From GCA-2705995 sp048267965 (GTDB lineage Bacteria > Bacteroidota > Bacteroidia > Flavobacteriales_G > Salibacteraceae): a DNA stretch of 64,000 nt. The stretch spans positions 124,001 through 188,000 of the forward strand of contig JBLWWK010000001.1 in the NCBI GenBank assembly GCA_048267965.1, written 5' to 3'. Position 1 is the stretch's first letter; every line of letters starts with the position of its first letter. The notes under the pieces were generated by a model that searched no databases, was not told where the DNA came from, and saw only the letters and a list, made by a program, of their open reading frames with translations. A program made the translations under genes and the position numbers. Positions 16,955 through 25,298 of the stretch are shown in pieces.

Positions 16955-18316
16955 ATGTCAGAGAACAAATATCAAGCTCAAATTGATGCTTTCATGGAGA
17001 AAGTAAAAGCTACAAATTCTCACGAGCCAGAATTTATGCAAGCGGTTCATGAGGTAGCTGAGACGGTAATTCCTTACATCGAGGAAAATCCGAAGTACAA
17101 AGCGGCCAACATTCTAGAAAGAATGGTAGAGCCAGAGCGTGTAATTATGTTTAGAGTTCCATGGCAAGACGACCAAGGAAATGTTCAAGTAAACAGAGGT
17201 TTCAGAGTAGAGTACAACTCTGCTATTGGACCCTACAAAGGCGGGTTGCGTTTTCACCCAACTGTAAACCTTTCAGTGCTTAAGTTTCTAGGATTTGAGC
17301 AAGTATTTAAGAACTCTCTAACTACTCTTCCGATGGGTGGTGGTAAAGGAGGTTCTGACTTCAACCCAAAAGGAAAATCAGACAGAGAAGTAATGAATTT
17401 CTGCCAGTCTTTTATGACAGAACTTCAAAGACATATTGGTCCTAATACTGATGTTCCAGCTGGAGATATCGGGGTAGGAGCACGTGAAATTGGCTACATG
17501 TTTGGTCAGTACAAAAGATTGCGTAACGAATTTACCGGAGTTTTAACGGGTAAAGGCCTTAACTGGGGTGGTTCGTTAATTCGTACTGAAGCAACGGGTT
17601 ACGGTGCAGTTTACTTTGCAGAAAACATGTTGCAAAGAATTGGAGACTCAATTCACGGTAAAAGTGTAGCGGTTTCTGGTTCTGGTAACGTAGCACAATA
17701 CGCAATTGAAAAAGTTACTCAATTAGGAGGTAAAGTAGTTACAGCATCAGATAGTTCTGGTTACATCTACGATCCTAACGGCATCAACGCTGAGCGTTTA
17801 GACTTCTTAAAAGAATTGAAAAACGTTAAACGCGGTAGAATTAAAGAATACGCTGATAAATTTGGTGTAGAATTCTTCGAAGGCGAGCGTCCTTGGGCAG
17901 TTGACACGCAAATTGATGTTGCTTTCCCATGTGCTACTCAAAACGAATTGAATGGCGATGATGCTAAACAATTGCTAGGTAAAGGTATCAAGGTAGTAAC
18001 AGAAGGTGCTAACATGCCTTGTACTCCAGAAGCAGTAGAAGCTTTCCAATCAAATTCAATTGTTTTTGCTCCAGGTAAAGCAGCAAACGCTGGTGGAGTA
18101 GCTACTTCAGGTTTAGAAATGGCGCAAAACTCTATGCGTTACAACTGGACGCGTGAAGAAGTAGACACGAAGCTACAAGCAATTATGAAAGATATTCACG
18201 ATGCTTGTGTTAAGTTTGGTAGAGACGAGAATGGCGTAGTAGACTATGTTAAAGGTGCTAACCTTGCTGGTTTTGTTAAAGTAGCCGACTCAATGATTGA
18301 TCAAGGAGTTATCTAA
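16955..18316 (+). CDS. gdhA: Glutamate dehydrogenase (NADP-type, hexameric)
   Basis: 453 residues, the normal length of the small hexameric class. Visible are the substrate site GPYKGGLRFHP, the catalytic Lys in PMGGGKGGSDFNPKG, the Asp in DVPAGDIGVGAREIGYMFG, the Rossmann loop SGSGNVAQYA and EGANMP. It interconverts 2-oxoglutarate plus ammonia and glutamate. It stands alone between its own promoter and terminator. Confidence 0.95.
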   Translation: MSENKYQAQIDAFMEKVKATNSHEPEFMQAVHEVAETVIPYIEENPKYKAANILERMVEPERVIMFRVPWQDDQGNVQVNRGFRVEYNSAIGPYKGGLRFHPTVNLSVLKFLGFEQVFKNSLTTLPMGGGKGGSDFNPKGKSDREVMNFCQSFMTELQRHIGPNTDVPAGDIGVGAREIGYMFGQYKRLRNEFTGVLTGKGLNWGGSLIRTEATGYGAVYFAENMLQRIGDSIHGKSVAVSGSGNVAQYAIEKVTQLGGKVVTASDSSGYIYDPNGINAERLDFLKELKNVKRGRIKEYADKFGVEFFEGERPWAVDTQIDVAFPCATQNELNGDDAKQLLGKGIKVVTEGANMPCTPEAVEAFQSNSIVFAPGKAANAGGVATSGLEMAQNSMRYNWTREEVDTKLQAIMKDIHDACVKFGRDENGVVDYVKGANLAGFVKVADSMIDQGVI

Positions 18317-18344
18317 TAACCAATTAGATTCTTTATACTATTTA

Positions 18345-18375
18345 AAAGGAGGGCAAATGCTCTCCTTTTTTTGTT
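18345..18375 (+). terminator. Terminator of gdhA
   Basis: A 10-bp stem AAAGGAGGGC/GCTCTCCTTT (one G-U pair) with an AAAT loop is followed by a T-run. Confidence 0.85.
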
Positions 18376-18629
18376 GTTAGAAACTTAGTTGGTTTTATCT
18401 TTTTTGAAGTGGCCGGGTAATTGGGCTAAAGACCTGTATGAAGATAACATAGCAGCGCGTAGTCAGTGTCGAAATTTGGAATTTCTCCGATTAATTTTAA
18501 ACTTAGTGGAACCAGAGAAACACGGCTACTTAATTCTAGACCCTTAAGACCAATGTTCTTCAGGTTGGTATTCCCGCAAACCACAACTACACAAAGTAGA
18601 GCGGGGTAAATTTTATAACCCCTATGCTC
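18376..18629. other. Non-coding spacer before the accessory patch
   Basis: I see no gene or perfect promoter here. A short palindrome GAAATT-tgg-AATTTC lies near 18470-18484. The sequence looks like decayed or regulatory DNA. Confidence 0.3.
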
Positions 18630-18707
18630 ATGGAAAGGAATCGCTTTTCTGCTTTGATAATTTTAACTTTTTGTTTAATCCCCCCGTGGTGTGTTTTGGC
18701 CAGTTAA
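18630..18707 (+). pseudogene. Out-of-frame signal peptide of the following surface protein
   Basis: ATG 18630 starts a classic signal peptide (MERNRFSALIILTFCLIPP) that stops at TAA 18705. It runs into a tract of six C (18680-18685). With one more C the frame would join the next gene and give IPPVVCFGQ, a typical Bacteroidota cleavage end before LNYPS. The split is therefore a one-base change in a homopolymer: phase variation, mutation or sequencing error. Confidence 0.6.
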
Positions 18708-19450
18708 ATTACCCTAGTAACTCAAGTACTATTACATCGGGTAATGTTGGTATGGCGCTGTCACTTGGCATGCAGAGGCTGAACACTACTTCTTGGAGCG
18801 GTTTAGGTTCATTGCTGTTAACCAACAGCAATGGAGACTTATCCGTTATTCATAACACAGGTGGAAGAGTACTCAACGGAACCACTCAAATTGGGAACAA
18901 AGAGGCATTGCGCTTAACTTCAGGTCGATTAACAGCTTACCGTTCGTTATCATTGAACAGATTGAGTAGCCAATGCACTGATTTAGAGTTTCTAGAAGAA
19001 AATATTTCAGGTACGGATAAAAGATTGTACCGCATCAGAAAGTGGAAGAGTAATTCAAGCTCTTATCCCAACATTGTAGAGTTTAACTCACCAGCTTCAA
19101 ATGCAAGTACTTTGTTTTGCACTCCTGTATTTATAGGCTGTTACAACACTAACGCCAATACTACGGATTACAAGCTTCATGTTGCTATTGGTATAAGAAC
19201 AGAGCGCGTTAAAGTAGACCTTCAAACTGCTCGGGCAGATTATGTTTTCGAGGCAGATTTCAATCTAAAATCACTGTCAGAAATTGAAGTATACATTAAG
19301 CAAGACGGTTATTTACCTGATGTACCCTCAGCAGAAGAAGTGGCGGCCAACGGTATTGAATTGGGTGAGATGAACAAAATTCTTCTTCAAAAAATTGAAG
19401 AGTTGACTCTTTATATTATAGAACTAGAAAAGAAAATTGATCAAAAATGA
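18671..19450 (+). CDS. Surface-type protein, 5' end frameshifted
   Basis: 259 residues from a TTG, but this start yields no signal peptide; the real one lies upstream in another frame (see the C-tract entry). The middle is Ser/Asn-rich. The last 80 residues are a module common in Bacteroidota surface proteins: YVFEADFNLKSLSEIEVYIK, then GYLPDVPSAEEV, then GIELGEMNKILLQKIEELTL, ending in a coiled coil. This C-terminal module resembles the end of tail-fibre-like or collar-like proteins. The function is unknown. The stop overlaps the next start (ATGA). Confidence 0.55.
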   Translation: MFNPPVVCFGQLNYPSNSSTITSGNVGMALSLGMQRLNTTSWSGLGSLLLTNSNGDLSVIHNTGGRVLNGTTQIGNKEALRLTSGRLTAYRSLSLNRLSSQCTDLEFLEENISGTDKRLYRIRKWKSNSSSYPNIVEFNSPASNASTLFCTPVFIGCYNTNANTTDYKLHVAIGIRTERVKVDLQTARADYVFEADFNLKSLSEIEVYIKQDGYLPDVPSAEEVAANGIELGEMNKILLQKIEELTLYIIELEKKIDQK

Positions 19451-20256
19451 GAAGTAATAATTTTATTGGAATTGTTATCCTTTCCATCTTAGCTTTAGCC
19501 GTTCTTTCTTGCGAAAAGAATGATTCTGAGGAAAAGGCAATAAACAATCCATGCCTAGATAAGCAGGAGCCAACAGCAGATTTTAAGCTTGTTGAAGTTT
19601 CTTCGAGGCTTGATGATGTTTATGCTGAAACAGATAAAGTTGCTCTTTCCAATTTAGAATTTCGAGCATTATATCAAGCTGACTCAGTGGAGCATTTTTG
19701 GCAGATCGATCATTTAGAACGGGATAATGCTAATTTCAGTATGTATTTCGGTACCCTCAACGATCTAAGGCCTTTCACCGTTCAAGTGACCCATAAAATT
19801 AAATTTAAAAGAGACTCTCTGTGCTTTCCTTATTTGGAATCTAATGAAGATTCGGTTACAAAAACTTTTCAGGTAGTAGAATTCATAGATGACCTTAATA
19901 TGATTGGGAAATTTGAGTTGACTGACACAGTAACAAGTGAGAAGTATATTGCTGAGATAGATGTACATGCGGTAGAATCGGGTACTTATGACTCGATATC
20001 AACAGATATTCCCGTTCATGTTGATCAGGGTATTAGAGGCTATTATTTTGTTTACAAAAATTTATTCAATGAGGGCAAAACACTAAAGACTGGCCCAGGT
20101 TACACACATGAATATAATAACTTTTTGCTTATCAGGCTACGAAAATTCAACCGGAAATTTATTGTTGCTAAGTTTAATCCGAATGATAATAGCTTTATGC
20201 TTTACCATTACGATACAGATAAAACTATTACAGTAGGAAAAAAATTGAACCCATAA
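19447..20256 (+). CDS. Lipoprotein of unknown function
   Basis: 269 residues. The N-terminus MRSNNFIGIVILSILALAVL is followed by the lipobox Cys (LSCEKND), so it is a lipid-anchored envelope protein. I recognise no domain in the rest. It overlaps the frameshifted surface gene by 4 bp and is probably co-expressed with it. Confidence 0.6.
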   Translation: MRSNNFIGIVILSILALAVLSCEKNDSEEKAINNPCLDKQEPTADFKLVEVSSRLDDVYAETDKVALSNLEFRALYQADSVEHFWQIDHLERDNANFSMYFGTLNDLRPFTVQVTHKIKFKRDSLCFPYLESNEDSVTKTFQVVEFIDDLNMIGKFELTDTVTSEKYIAEIDVHAVESGTYDSISTDIPVHVDQGIRGYYFVYKNLFNEGKTLKTGPGYTHEYNNFLLIRLRKFNRKFIVAKFNPNDNSFMLYHYDTDKTITVGKKLNP

Positions 20257-20370
20257 AAAAGCATTCATAAAGAATAAACTGTCCAATTGAAACAGGCGGC
20301 CTACTAGAACTTCATTTTAAAGGATGATAGCTTTTTGAATTGTTGGGTTTAATAAAATTAAAACACACCT

Positions 20371-21066
20371 ATGAATACTCGAACTATTTTTATGCTAGGG
20401 ATTATACTCCTTAGCGTTTCAACATCTTTCAGTCAATCAAGCAGATCTACAATAGGGTTTGAAGGCGGGGCAAGTTTTGTGACTATTTATGGTAATGAAT
20501 TCGCTGAGGATAAGGGATCTGGGGCATTCAGGTTTTCAGGCGGCTTTTCTTATCAATATAGAGTTTCAGATTTATTTGCGTTACGAACCAACGTGTTTTA
20601 TGAAAGGAAAGGCAACAGAATATATCTTGATGATATACTCTTCTCTGGAGAACCTATAGAATTAACTGGTCGTAATTACTATGATTATTTAACCGTTCCT
20701 TTATTGTGCAGGGTAACATTCGGGAAAAAGATTAAATTTTTCGCAAATGCAGGCCCATATGCTGGAGTGCTGGTCTCTCAACGAATCATTACGGAAACCA
20801 ATTCCAAAAACTACCCTGGGACAGAATCAAATGATATTGATTATTTCGTGCGAATGGATTATGGCATTTCAAGTGGCATTGGCATGAATTTTAAGCTGCT
20901 AGAAGATATATCTCTTGGTTTTGAGTTGAGAAATAACCTTGGATTGAGAAATATATCAAACGGTCCAGTGAATAATGACGGTACCATTAAGAATAACACA
21001 ACAAGTATTCTAATCGGTCTTGCTTTTAACTTAAAAGCGGCAAAATCCAAAGTCAAGGGAAAATAG
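20371..21066 (+). CDS. Porin-family outer membrane beta-barrel protein
   Basis: 231 residues with signal peptide ending SFSQ. Features of the outer-membrane beta-barrel family are GFEGGASFVTIYG, FALRTNVFYERKGN, YDYLTVPLLCRVTFGKKIKF, FANAGPYAGVL, YGISSGIGMNFKL and the end LIGLAFNLK. The final six residues are basic rather than aromatic. Ligand unknown. It closes the accessory patch with the lipoprotein gene. Confidence 0.7.
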   Translation: MNTRTIFMLGIILLSVSTSFSQSSRSTIGFEGGASFVTIYGNEFAEDKGSGAFRFSGGFSYQYRVSDLFALRTNVFYERKGNRIYLDDILFSGEPIELTGRNYYDYLTVPLLCRVTFGKKIKFFANAGPYAGVLVSQRIITETNSKNYPGTESNDIDYFVRMDYGISSGIGMNFKLLEDISLGFELRNNLGLRNISNGPVNNDGTIKNNTTSILIGLAFNLKAAKSKVKGK

Positions 21067-21171
21067 AGCGAGAGAATCTGACCTGCTATTACTAAACAGC
21101 TATGGCAGCACCTATCAAGTGATCTTTGATCAACATATAATACCTTTTCGAGAGTAGATTAGCTATAGAAG

Positions 21172-21200
21172 GCCGCATCAAAACTTGAAGCGGCTTTTTT
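21172..21200 (+). terminator. Terminator after the beta-barrel gene
   Basis: GCCGC-a-TCAA pairs with TTGA-a-GCGGC around a 3-nt loop, with one A-A mismatch, followed by six T. It ends just before the kbl promoter. Confidence 0.75.
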
Positions 21201-21201
21201 G

Positions 21202-21232
21202 TTGGTGAACTCTAACACAACCAATATCTTTG
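21202..21232 (+). promoter_or_regulatory. Promoter of kbl
   Basis: TTG (21202-21204) and TATCTTTG (21225-21232) are separated by 20 bp. The start ATG 21250 is 17 nt further on, which also rules out the in-frame ATG-less extension upstream. Confidence 0.65.
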
Positions 21233-21249
21233 GCGAAAACAGAATAGAA

Positions 21250-22440
21250 ATGTACGGAGATATAAAAGAATACCTCAGAGAAGAATTAAAGAGCATTGAA
21301 GAAAATGGTCTTTTCAAGAAAGAACGCATTATTACAACACCTCAAGATGCTGTGATTAAGATTAGCACAGGCGAAGAGGTGATCAACTTCTGTTCAAACA
21401 ATTACTTAGGCTTGTCTTCTCACCCTAGAGTTGTAGAAGCAGCTCACAAAGCATTAGATTCACACGGGTTTGGAATGTCTTCGGTTCGTTTTATCTGTGG
21501 AACTCAAGATATTCATAAAGAATTAGAGCAAAAAATTGCAGACTTTTTAGGTACAGAAGATACCATTCTCTATGCTGCTGCATTTGATGCCAATGGTGGT
21601 GTGTTCGAACCATTACTTACAAAAGAAGATGCCATTATCTCAGATTCGTTAAACCACGCTTCTATTATCGATGGTGTGCGTTTGTGCAAGGCGCAGCGCT
21701 ATAGATACCAGAATAACGATATGGCAGATCTTGAAGAGCAATTAAAAGCTGCTGAAGGAGCCCGATTTAAAATCATTGTAACAGATGGAGTTTTCTCAAT
21801 GGATGGGTATGTTGCTCAACTTGATAAAATCTGTGATCTAGCCGATAAATACGATGCATTGGTAATGGTAGACGAATGTCATTCCACTGGTTTTATTGGA
21901 AAAACAGGAAGAGGAACCCACGAGCTAAATAACGTGATGGGGCGTGTAGACATTATTACAGGAACTCTAGGAAAAGCCTTAGGCGGTGCCATGGGTGGTT
22001 TCACTACGGGTAAAAAAGAGATCATCGAAATGCTTCGCCAGCGTTCTCGTCCGTATTTATTTTCTAACTCATTAGCGCCAGCCATTGTAGGAGCGTCTAT
22101 TGCCGTTTTCGATTTGCTAAGCGAAACTACAGAGCTAAGAGATAAGCTAGAAGCAAACGTTAATTATTTTAAGAAAAACATTGCTGCAGCTGGTTTCGAC
22201 ATTAAAGATGGTGATTCTGCCATTGTGCCAATTATGTTGTACGATGCTGCGCTGTCTCAGAAGTTTGCAGACGAATTGTTAAACGAAGGAATTTACGTAA
22301 TCGGCTTTTTCTACCCAGTAGTTCCGAAAGAGCAAGCTAGAATCCGCGTTCAATTAAGTGCAGCACACGAAACAGAACATTTAGACAAAGCCGTAGCAGC
22401 TTTCACTAAGGTGGGCAAGAAGCTCGGTGTAATAAAGTAA
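21250..22440 (+). CDS. kbl: Glycine C-acetyltransferase (2-amino-3-ketobutyrate CoA ligase)
   Basis: 396 residues from ATG 21250 (MYGDIKEYLREEL), the usual length. It belongs to the alpha-oxoamine synthase family: FCSNNYLGLSSHP, then FICGTQDIHKELE, VDECHSTGFIGKTGRG and the PLP-lysine motif GTLGKALGGAMGG. It cleaves 2-amino-3-oxobutyrate with CoA to glycine and acetyl-CoA in threonine breakdown. The threonine dehydrogenase gene is not adjacent. A terminator made of the recurrent word follows. Confidence 0.9.
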   Translation: MYGDIKEYLREELKSIEENGLFKKERIITTPQDAVIKISTGEEVINFCSNNYLGLSSHPRVVEAAHKALDSHGFGMSSVRFICGTQDIHKELEQKIADFLGTEDTILYAAAFDANGGVFEPLLTKEDAIISDSLNHASIIDGVRLCKAQRYRYQNNDMADLEEQLKAAEGARFKIIVTDGVFSMDGYVAQLDKICDLADKYDALVMVDECHSTGFIGKTGRGTHELNNVMGRVDIITGTLGKALGGAMGGFTTGKKEIIEMLRQRSRPYLFSNSLAPAIVGASIAVFDLLSETTELRDKLEANVNYFKKNIAAAGFDIKDGDSAIVPIMLYDAALSQKFADELLNEGIYVIGFFYPVVPKEQARIRVQLSAAHETEHLDKAVAAFTKVGKKLGVIK

Positions 22441-22455
22441 TAGTCATTTATTTAG

Positions 22456-22485
22456 CGGTAGGAACCGTGTTCCTACCGTTATTTT
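22456..22485 (+). terminator. Terminator of kbl built from an inverted pair of the recurrent word
   Basis: CGGTAGGAA (22456-22464) pairs perfectly with TTCCTACCG (22470-22478) across the 5-nt loop CCGTG, followed by TTATTTT. The left arm is a full CGGTAGGAACCG and the right arm matches GGTAGGAAC on the other strand. Paired uptake words serving as terminators are the classic arrangement in Neisseria. Confidence 0.75.
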
Positions 22486-22528
22486 AAACAGTCTTAAGGC
22501 AACTTATAAACACGTGTTGTTGAAAAAC

Positions 22529-22559
22529 TTGGCTGATTTAAAATTAAATGGTAGATTTG
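22529..22559 (+). promoter_or_regulatory. Promoter of the rplM-rpsI operon
   Basis: TTG (22529-22531) and TAGATTTG (22552-22559) are separated by 20 bp. Confidence 0.65.
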
Positions 22560-22562
22560 CAG

Positions 22563-22580
22563 CCCCTTATGCGAAAGGGG
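22563..22580 (+). promoter_or_regulatory. Leader hairpin before rplM
   Basis: CCCCTT pairs with AAGGGG around a 6-nt loop at the very start of the predicted transcript, about 40 nt before the TTG start. It could stabilise the message or take part in ribosomal-protein feedback. The latter is a guess. Confidence 0.35.
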
Positions 22581-22619
22581 GTAGTGTAAAGTATTGGTTA
22601 ACAATAAAAAAACGTAACA

Positions 22620-23075
22620 TTGGATACGCTTAGTTATAGAACACAGTCGGTAAACAAAGAAAATGCTGACAAGAAATGGGTCCTTGTTGATGCTGAAGGA
22701 ATGACAGTTGGGAGACTTTCATCAAGAGTTGCTTTAGTACTTAGAGGAAAGCATAAGCCATCATTTACTCCACACTCAGATTGTGGAGATAATGTCGTTA
22801 TTATTAACGCAGAAAAAGTAAATCTTTCAGGAACGAAGTGGTTTACTAAAGAGTACATTCGCCATACCGGTTATCCTGGTGGTCAGCGTTCTGCTACTGC
22901 TGAGGAAGTAATGGCAAAACATCCTACACGCATTCTTGAAAGTGCAATTAAAGGGATGTTACCGAAAAACAAGTTGAGCCGTGCAATTATGAAGAACCTT
23001 TATGTATATGAAGGTGCTGAGCATAAGCAAGAAGCTCAAAAGCCAACTAAAATTGATCTTAATACAATTAGATAG
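22620..23075 (+). CDS. rplM: Ribosomal protein uL13
   Basis: 151 residues. The opening MDTLSYRT is that of the family, and here it begins with TTG at 22620; no ATG fits. Family residues include WVLVDAEGMTVGRLSSRVAL, RGKHKPSFTPHSDCGDNVV, HTGYPGG and GMLPKNKLSRAIMKNLYVYE. It is an early-assembling 50S protein. rpsI follows after 5 bp in the usual pair. Confidence 0.95.
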   Translation: MDTLSYRTQSVNKENADKKWVLVDAEGMTVGRLSSRVALVLRGKHKPSFTPHSDCGDNVVIINAEKVNLSGTKWFTKEYIRHTGYPGGQRSATAEEVMAKHPTRILESAIKGMLPKNKLSRAIMKNLYVYEGAEHKQEAQKPTKIDLNTIR

Positions 23076-23080
23076 ATAAG

Positions 23081-23467
23081 ATGGATGTAATTAATACACT
23101 TGGAAGACGTAAATCTTCTGTTGCTCGTGTTTACCTTCAAAAGGGAACTGGGACAATTACTGTAAATGGCCGTGATGCCAAAGAGTATTTCCCAACTCCA
23201 GTTTTGCAAGCTCGTTTAGAGCGTCCGTTTACTATCACTGAAACGCTTGGCCAATACGATGTAAAGGCTAACGTGAAAGGTGGAGGTATCACTGGACAGG
23301 TAGACGCTATTCTTTTAGGAATTTCTCGTGCACTTTGTGAAGTTGACGAAGAAATGAGATCTACTCTCAAATCTGAGAAACTTTTAACGAGAGATCCAAG
23401 AATGGTTGAGCGTAAGAAATTCGGTCAGAAGAAAGCGCGTAAGAAGTTCCAATTCTCGAAACGTTAA
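23081..23467 (+). CDS. rpsI: Ribosomal protein uS9
   Basis: 128 residues, the standard length. GRRKSSVARVYL at the N-terminus and the C-terminal tail KKFGQKKARKKFQFSKR, which reaches the P-site tRNA, are diagnostic. It is translated from the rplM message. Confidence 0.97.
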   Translation: MDVINTLGRRKSSVARVYLQKGTGTITVNGRDAKEYFPTPVLQARLERPFTITETLGQYDVKANVKGGGITGQVDAILLGISRALCEVDEEMRSTLKSEKLLTRDPRMVERKKFGQKKARKKFQFSKR

Positions 23468-23579
23468 TTATTCAGCCTTTATTGGTTTAGTATCCAAACT
23501 CTACAGGACTGCATTGCAAAACCTGTTGGTTGCTCAAATCGAGTTGAAGGGAAGGTAAACAACTTTTAAAATTAGCAAA
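23468..23579 (+). promoter_or_regulatory. Leader between rpsI and rpsB
   Basis: This 112-bp spacer contains ACAGG and CCTGT arms that could form a hairpin, but no TAnnTTTG promoter or terminator. It may be an internal leader of rpsB, whose product regulates its own message in other bacteria. Evidence is weak. Confidence 0.25.
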
Positions 23580-24347
23580 ATGGCTAGAACAAATTACGAA
23601 GACTTGCTTAAAGCAGGTGTTCACTTTGGTCACTTAACTAGAAAGTGGCATCCAAAAATGGCTCCTTACATTTTTATGGAGCGCAATGATATCCATATCA
23701 TTGATTTGCACAAGACCGTTGTAAAGCTTGATGAAGCTGCCAATGCAATGCGTCAAATGGCAAAGTCAGGAAAGAAAATTCTTTTCGTTTCTACAAAAAA
23801 GCAAGCAAAAGAAATCGTTGCCGAAAAAGCAGGGGCAGTAAATATGCCTTATGTTACTGAGCGTTGGCCAGGTGGTATGTTAACCAACTTCGCTACAATT
23901 CGCAAGGCTATTCGCAAAATGGGATCGATTGAAAAATTGTTAGCAGACGAAAACGCAACTCACATCGCAAAAAGAGAGCGTTTAATGTTAACTCGCCAGA
24001 AAGATAAGTTAGACAGAAACTTAGGTTCTATCGCTGATCTTACGCGTTTGCCAGCAGCTCTTTTTATCGTAGATATCAAGAAAGAACATATTGCAATTGC
24101 TGAGGCAAGAAAATTAAACATCCCAACTTTCGCTTTAGTTGATACTAACTCTAACCCAGATTTAGTTGATTTCCCAATTCCAGGTAACGATGATGCTTCT
24201 AGCTCTATTGATAAAATCATGAGCGTTATTACTGAAGCTATCGCTGAAGGGTTAAACGAAAGAAAAGCTGAAAAAGAAAAGTCTACAGAGACTAAGGCTA
24301 AACCAGCTGACAAAAAGAAAGCTGAAGTAAAAGCTGAAAAAGAGTAA
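23580..24347 (+). CDS. rpsB: Ribosomal protein uS2
   Basis: 255 residues. Family motifs are AGVHFGHLTRKWHPKMAPYI, FVSTKKQAKEI, TERWPGGMLTNF and VDTNSNPDLVDFPIPGNDDA. A Lys/Glu/Ala-rich tail of about 25 residues closes the chain. It pairs with tsf as in most bacteria. Confidence 0.97.
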   Translation: MARTNYEDLLKAGVHFGHLTRKWHPKMAPYIFMERNDIHIIDLHKTVVKLDEAANAMRQMAKSGKKILFVSTKKQAKEIVAEKAGAVNMPYVTERWPGGMLTNFATIRKAIRKMGSIEKLLADENATHIAKRERLMLTRQKDKLDRNLGSIADLTRLPAALFIVDIKKEHIAIAEARKLNIPTFALVDTNSNPDLVDFPIPGNDDASSSIDKIMSVITEAIAEGLNERKAEKEKSTETKAKPADKKKAEVKAEKE

Positions 24348-24385
24348 GTAGATTTAAATTTAAATACTTTAAACTTTTTTCAAAC

Positions 24386-25216
24386 ATGGCAAATATTACT
24401 GCATCAGATGTAAACGCACTTCGTAAGAAAACAGGTGCGGGTATGATGGACTGCAAAAAAGCCCTTGTAGAAGCAGACGGGGATATAGAAGGTGCAATCG
24501 AAATCCTTCGTAAAAAAGGTCAAAAAGTAGCAGCAAAACGTGGCGATAACGAAGCGTCTGAAGGTTTAACGGTAGCTATGGCTAACGCAGACAACAACGC
24601 AGGTGTTATCATTACTGTAAATTGTGAAACTGATTTCGTAGCTAAAAATGCAGAGTTCGCAAACTTTGTAAACGATCTTGCGAAATTGGCTTTAGACAAC
24701 AATGCTGATTCAGTAGATGCTTTGAAAGCCCTAGAAATGGATGGCTTAAAAGTAGACGAAAAACTTACTGAGCAAATTGGTAAAATCGGTGAAAAAATTG
24801 AAGTTTCTAACTTAGGTAGAATTTCTACTGATGCAGTTGTTGCTTACAATCACCCAGGTAACCAAATCGCTTCTTTAGTAGGTTTAAATAAAGCAGGTGA
24901 TACTTCTTTAGAAGCTGGTAAAGATGTAGCAATGCAAATTGCGGCTATGAACCCAGTGAGCTTAAACAAAGACAGCGTTCCTGCTGAAGTTGTTGAGAAA
25001 GAACTTGAAATTGCTAAAGATTTAATCCGTCAAGAAGGTAAACCAGAAGAAATGGTAGACAAAATCGCGATGGGTAAATTGAACAAATTCTTTAAAGAGA
25101 ATACTCTTTTAGATCAGGCGTTCATTAAAGACAACAAAAAGTCTGTAAGCCAGTACCTAAACGAGACTGAAAAAGGTTTAACAGTAACTGAATTCTTAAG
25201 ATACTCACTATCTTAA
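24386..25216 (+). CDS. tsf: Translation elongation factor Ts
   Basis: 276 residues. The N-terminal domain with LRKKTGAGMMDCKKALVEAD and the TDFVAKN motif (VNCETDFVAKN) that displaces Mg2+ from EF-Tu are clear. It recycles EF-Tu-GDP to EF-Tu-GTP. A terminator follows. Confidence 0.97.
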   Translation: MANITASDVNALRKKTGAGMMDCKKALVEADGDIEGAIEILRKKGQKVAAKRGDNEASEGLTVAMANADNNAGVIITVNCETDFVAKNAEFANFVNDLAKLALDNNADSVDALKALEMDGLKVDEKLTEQIGKIGEKIEVSNLGRISTDAVVAYNHPGNQIASLVGLNKAGDTSLEAGKDVAMQIAAMNPVSLNKDSVPAEVVEKELEIAKDLIRQEGKPEEMVDKIAMGKLNKFFKENTLLDQAFIKDNKKSVSQYLNETEKGLTVTEFLRYSLS

Positions 25217-25242
25217 TTCAGTGTTGATCGAAAATAATTAAC

Positions 25243-25279
25243 AAAAAAGAGAGGTTTTTCATAAATCTCTCTTTTTTTT
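25243..25279 (+). terminator. Terminator of rpsB-tsf
   Basis: AAAAAAGAGAG pairs with CTCTCTTTTTT around a 13-nt loop, with a long T-run. The A-rich 5' side means it could also work on the other strand. Confidence 0.75.
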
Positions 25280-25298
25280 GCTCTAAACTTCGGCAGCT

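Noticed and set aside
23960..24313. Antisense open frame of 117 codons across rpsB
   Set aside because: Antisense to a ribosomal protein gene; caused by its codon use.
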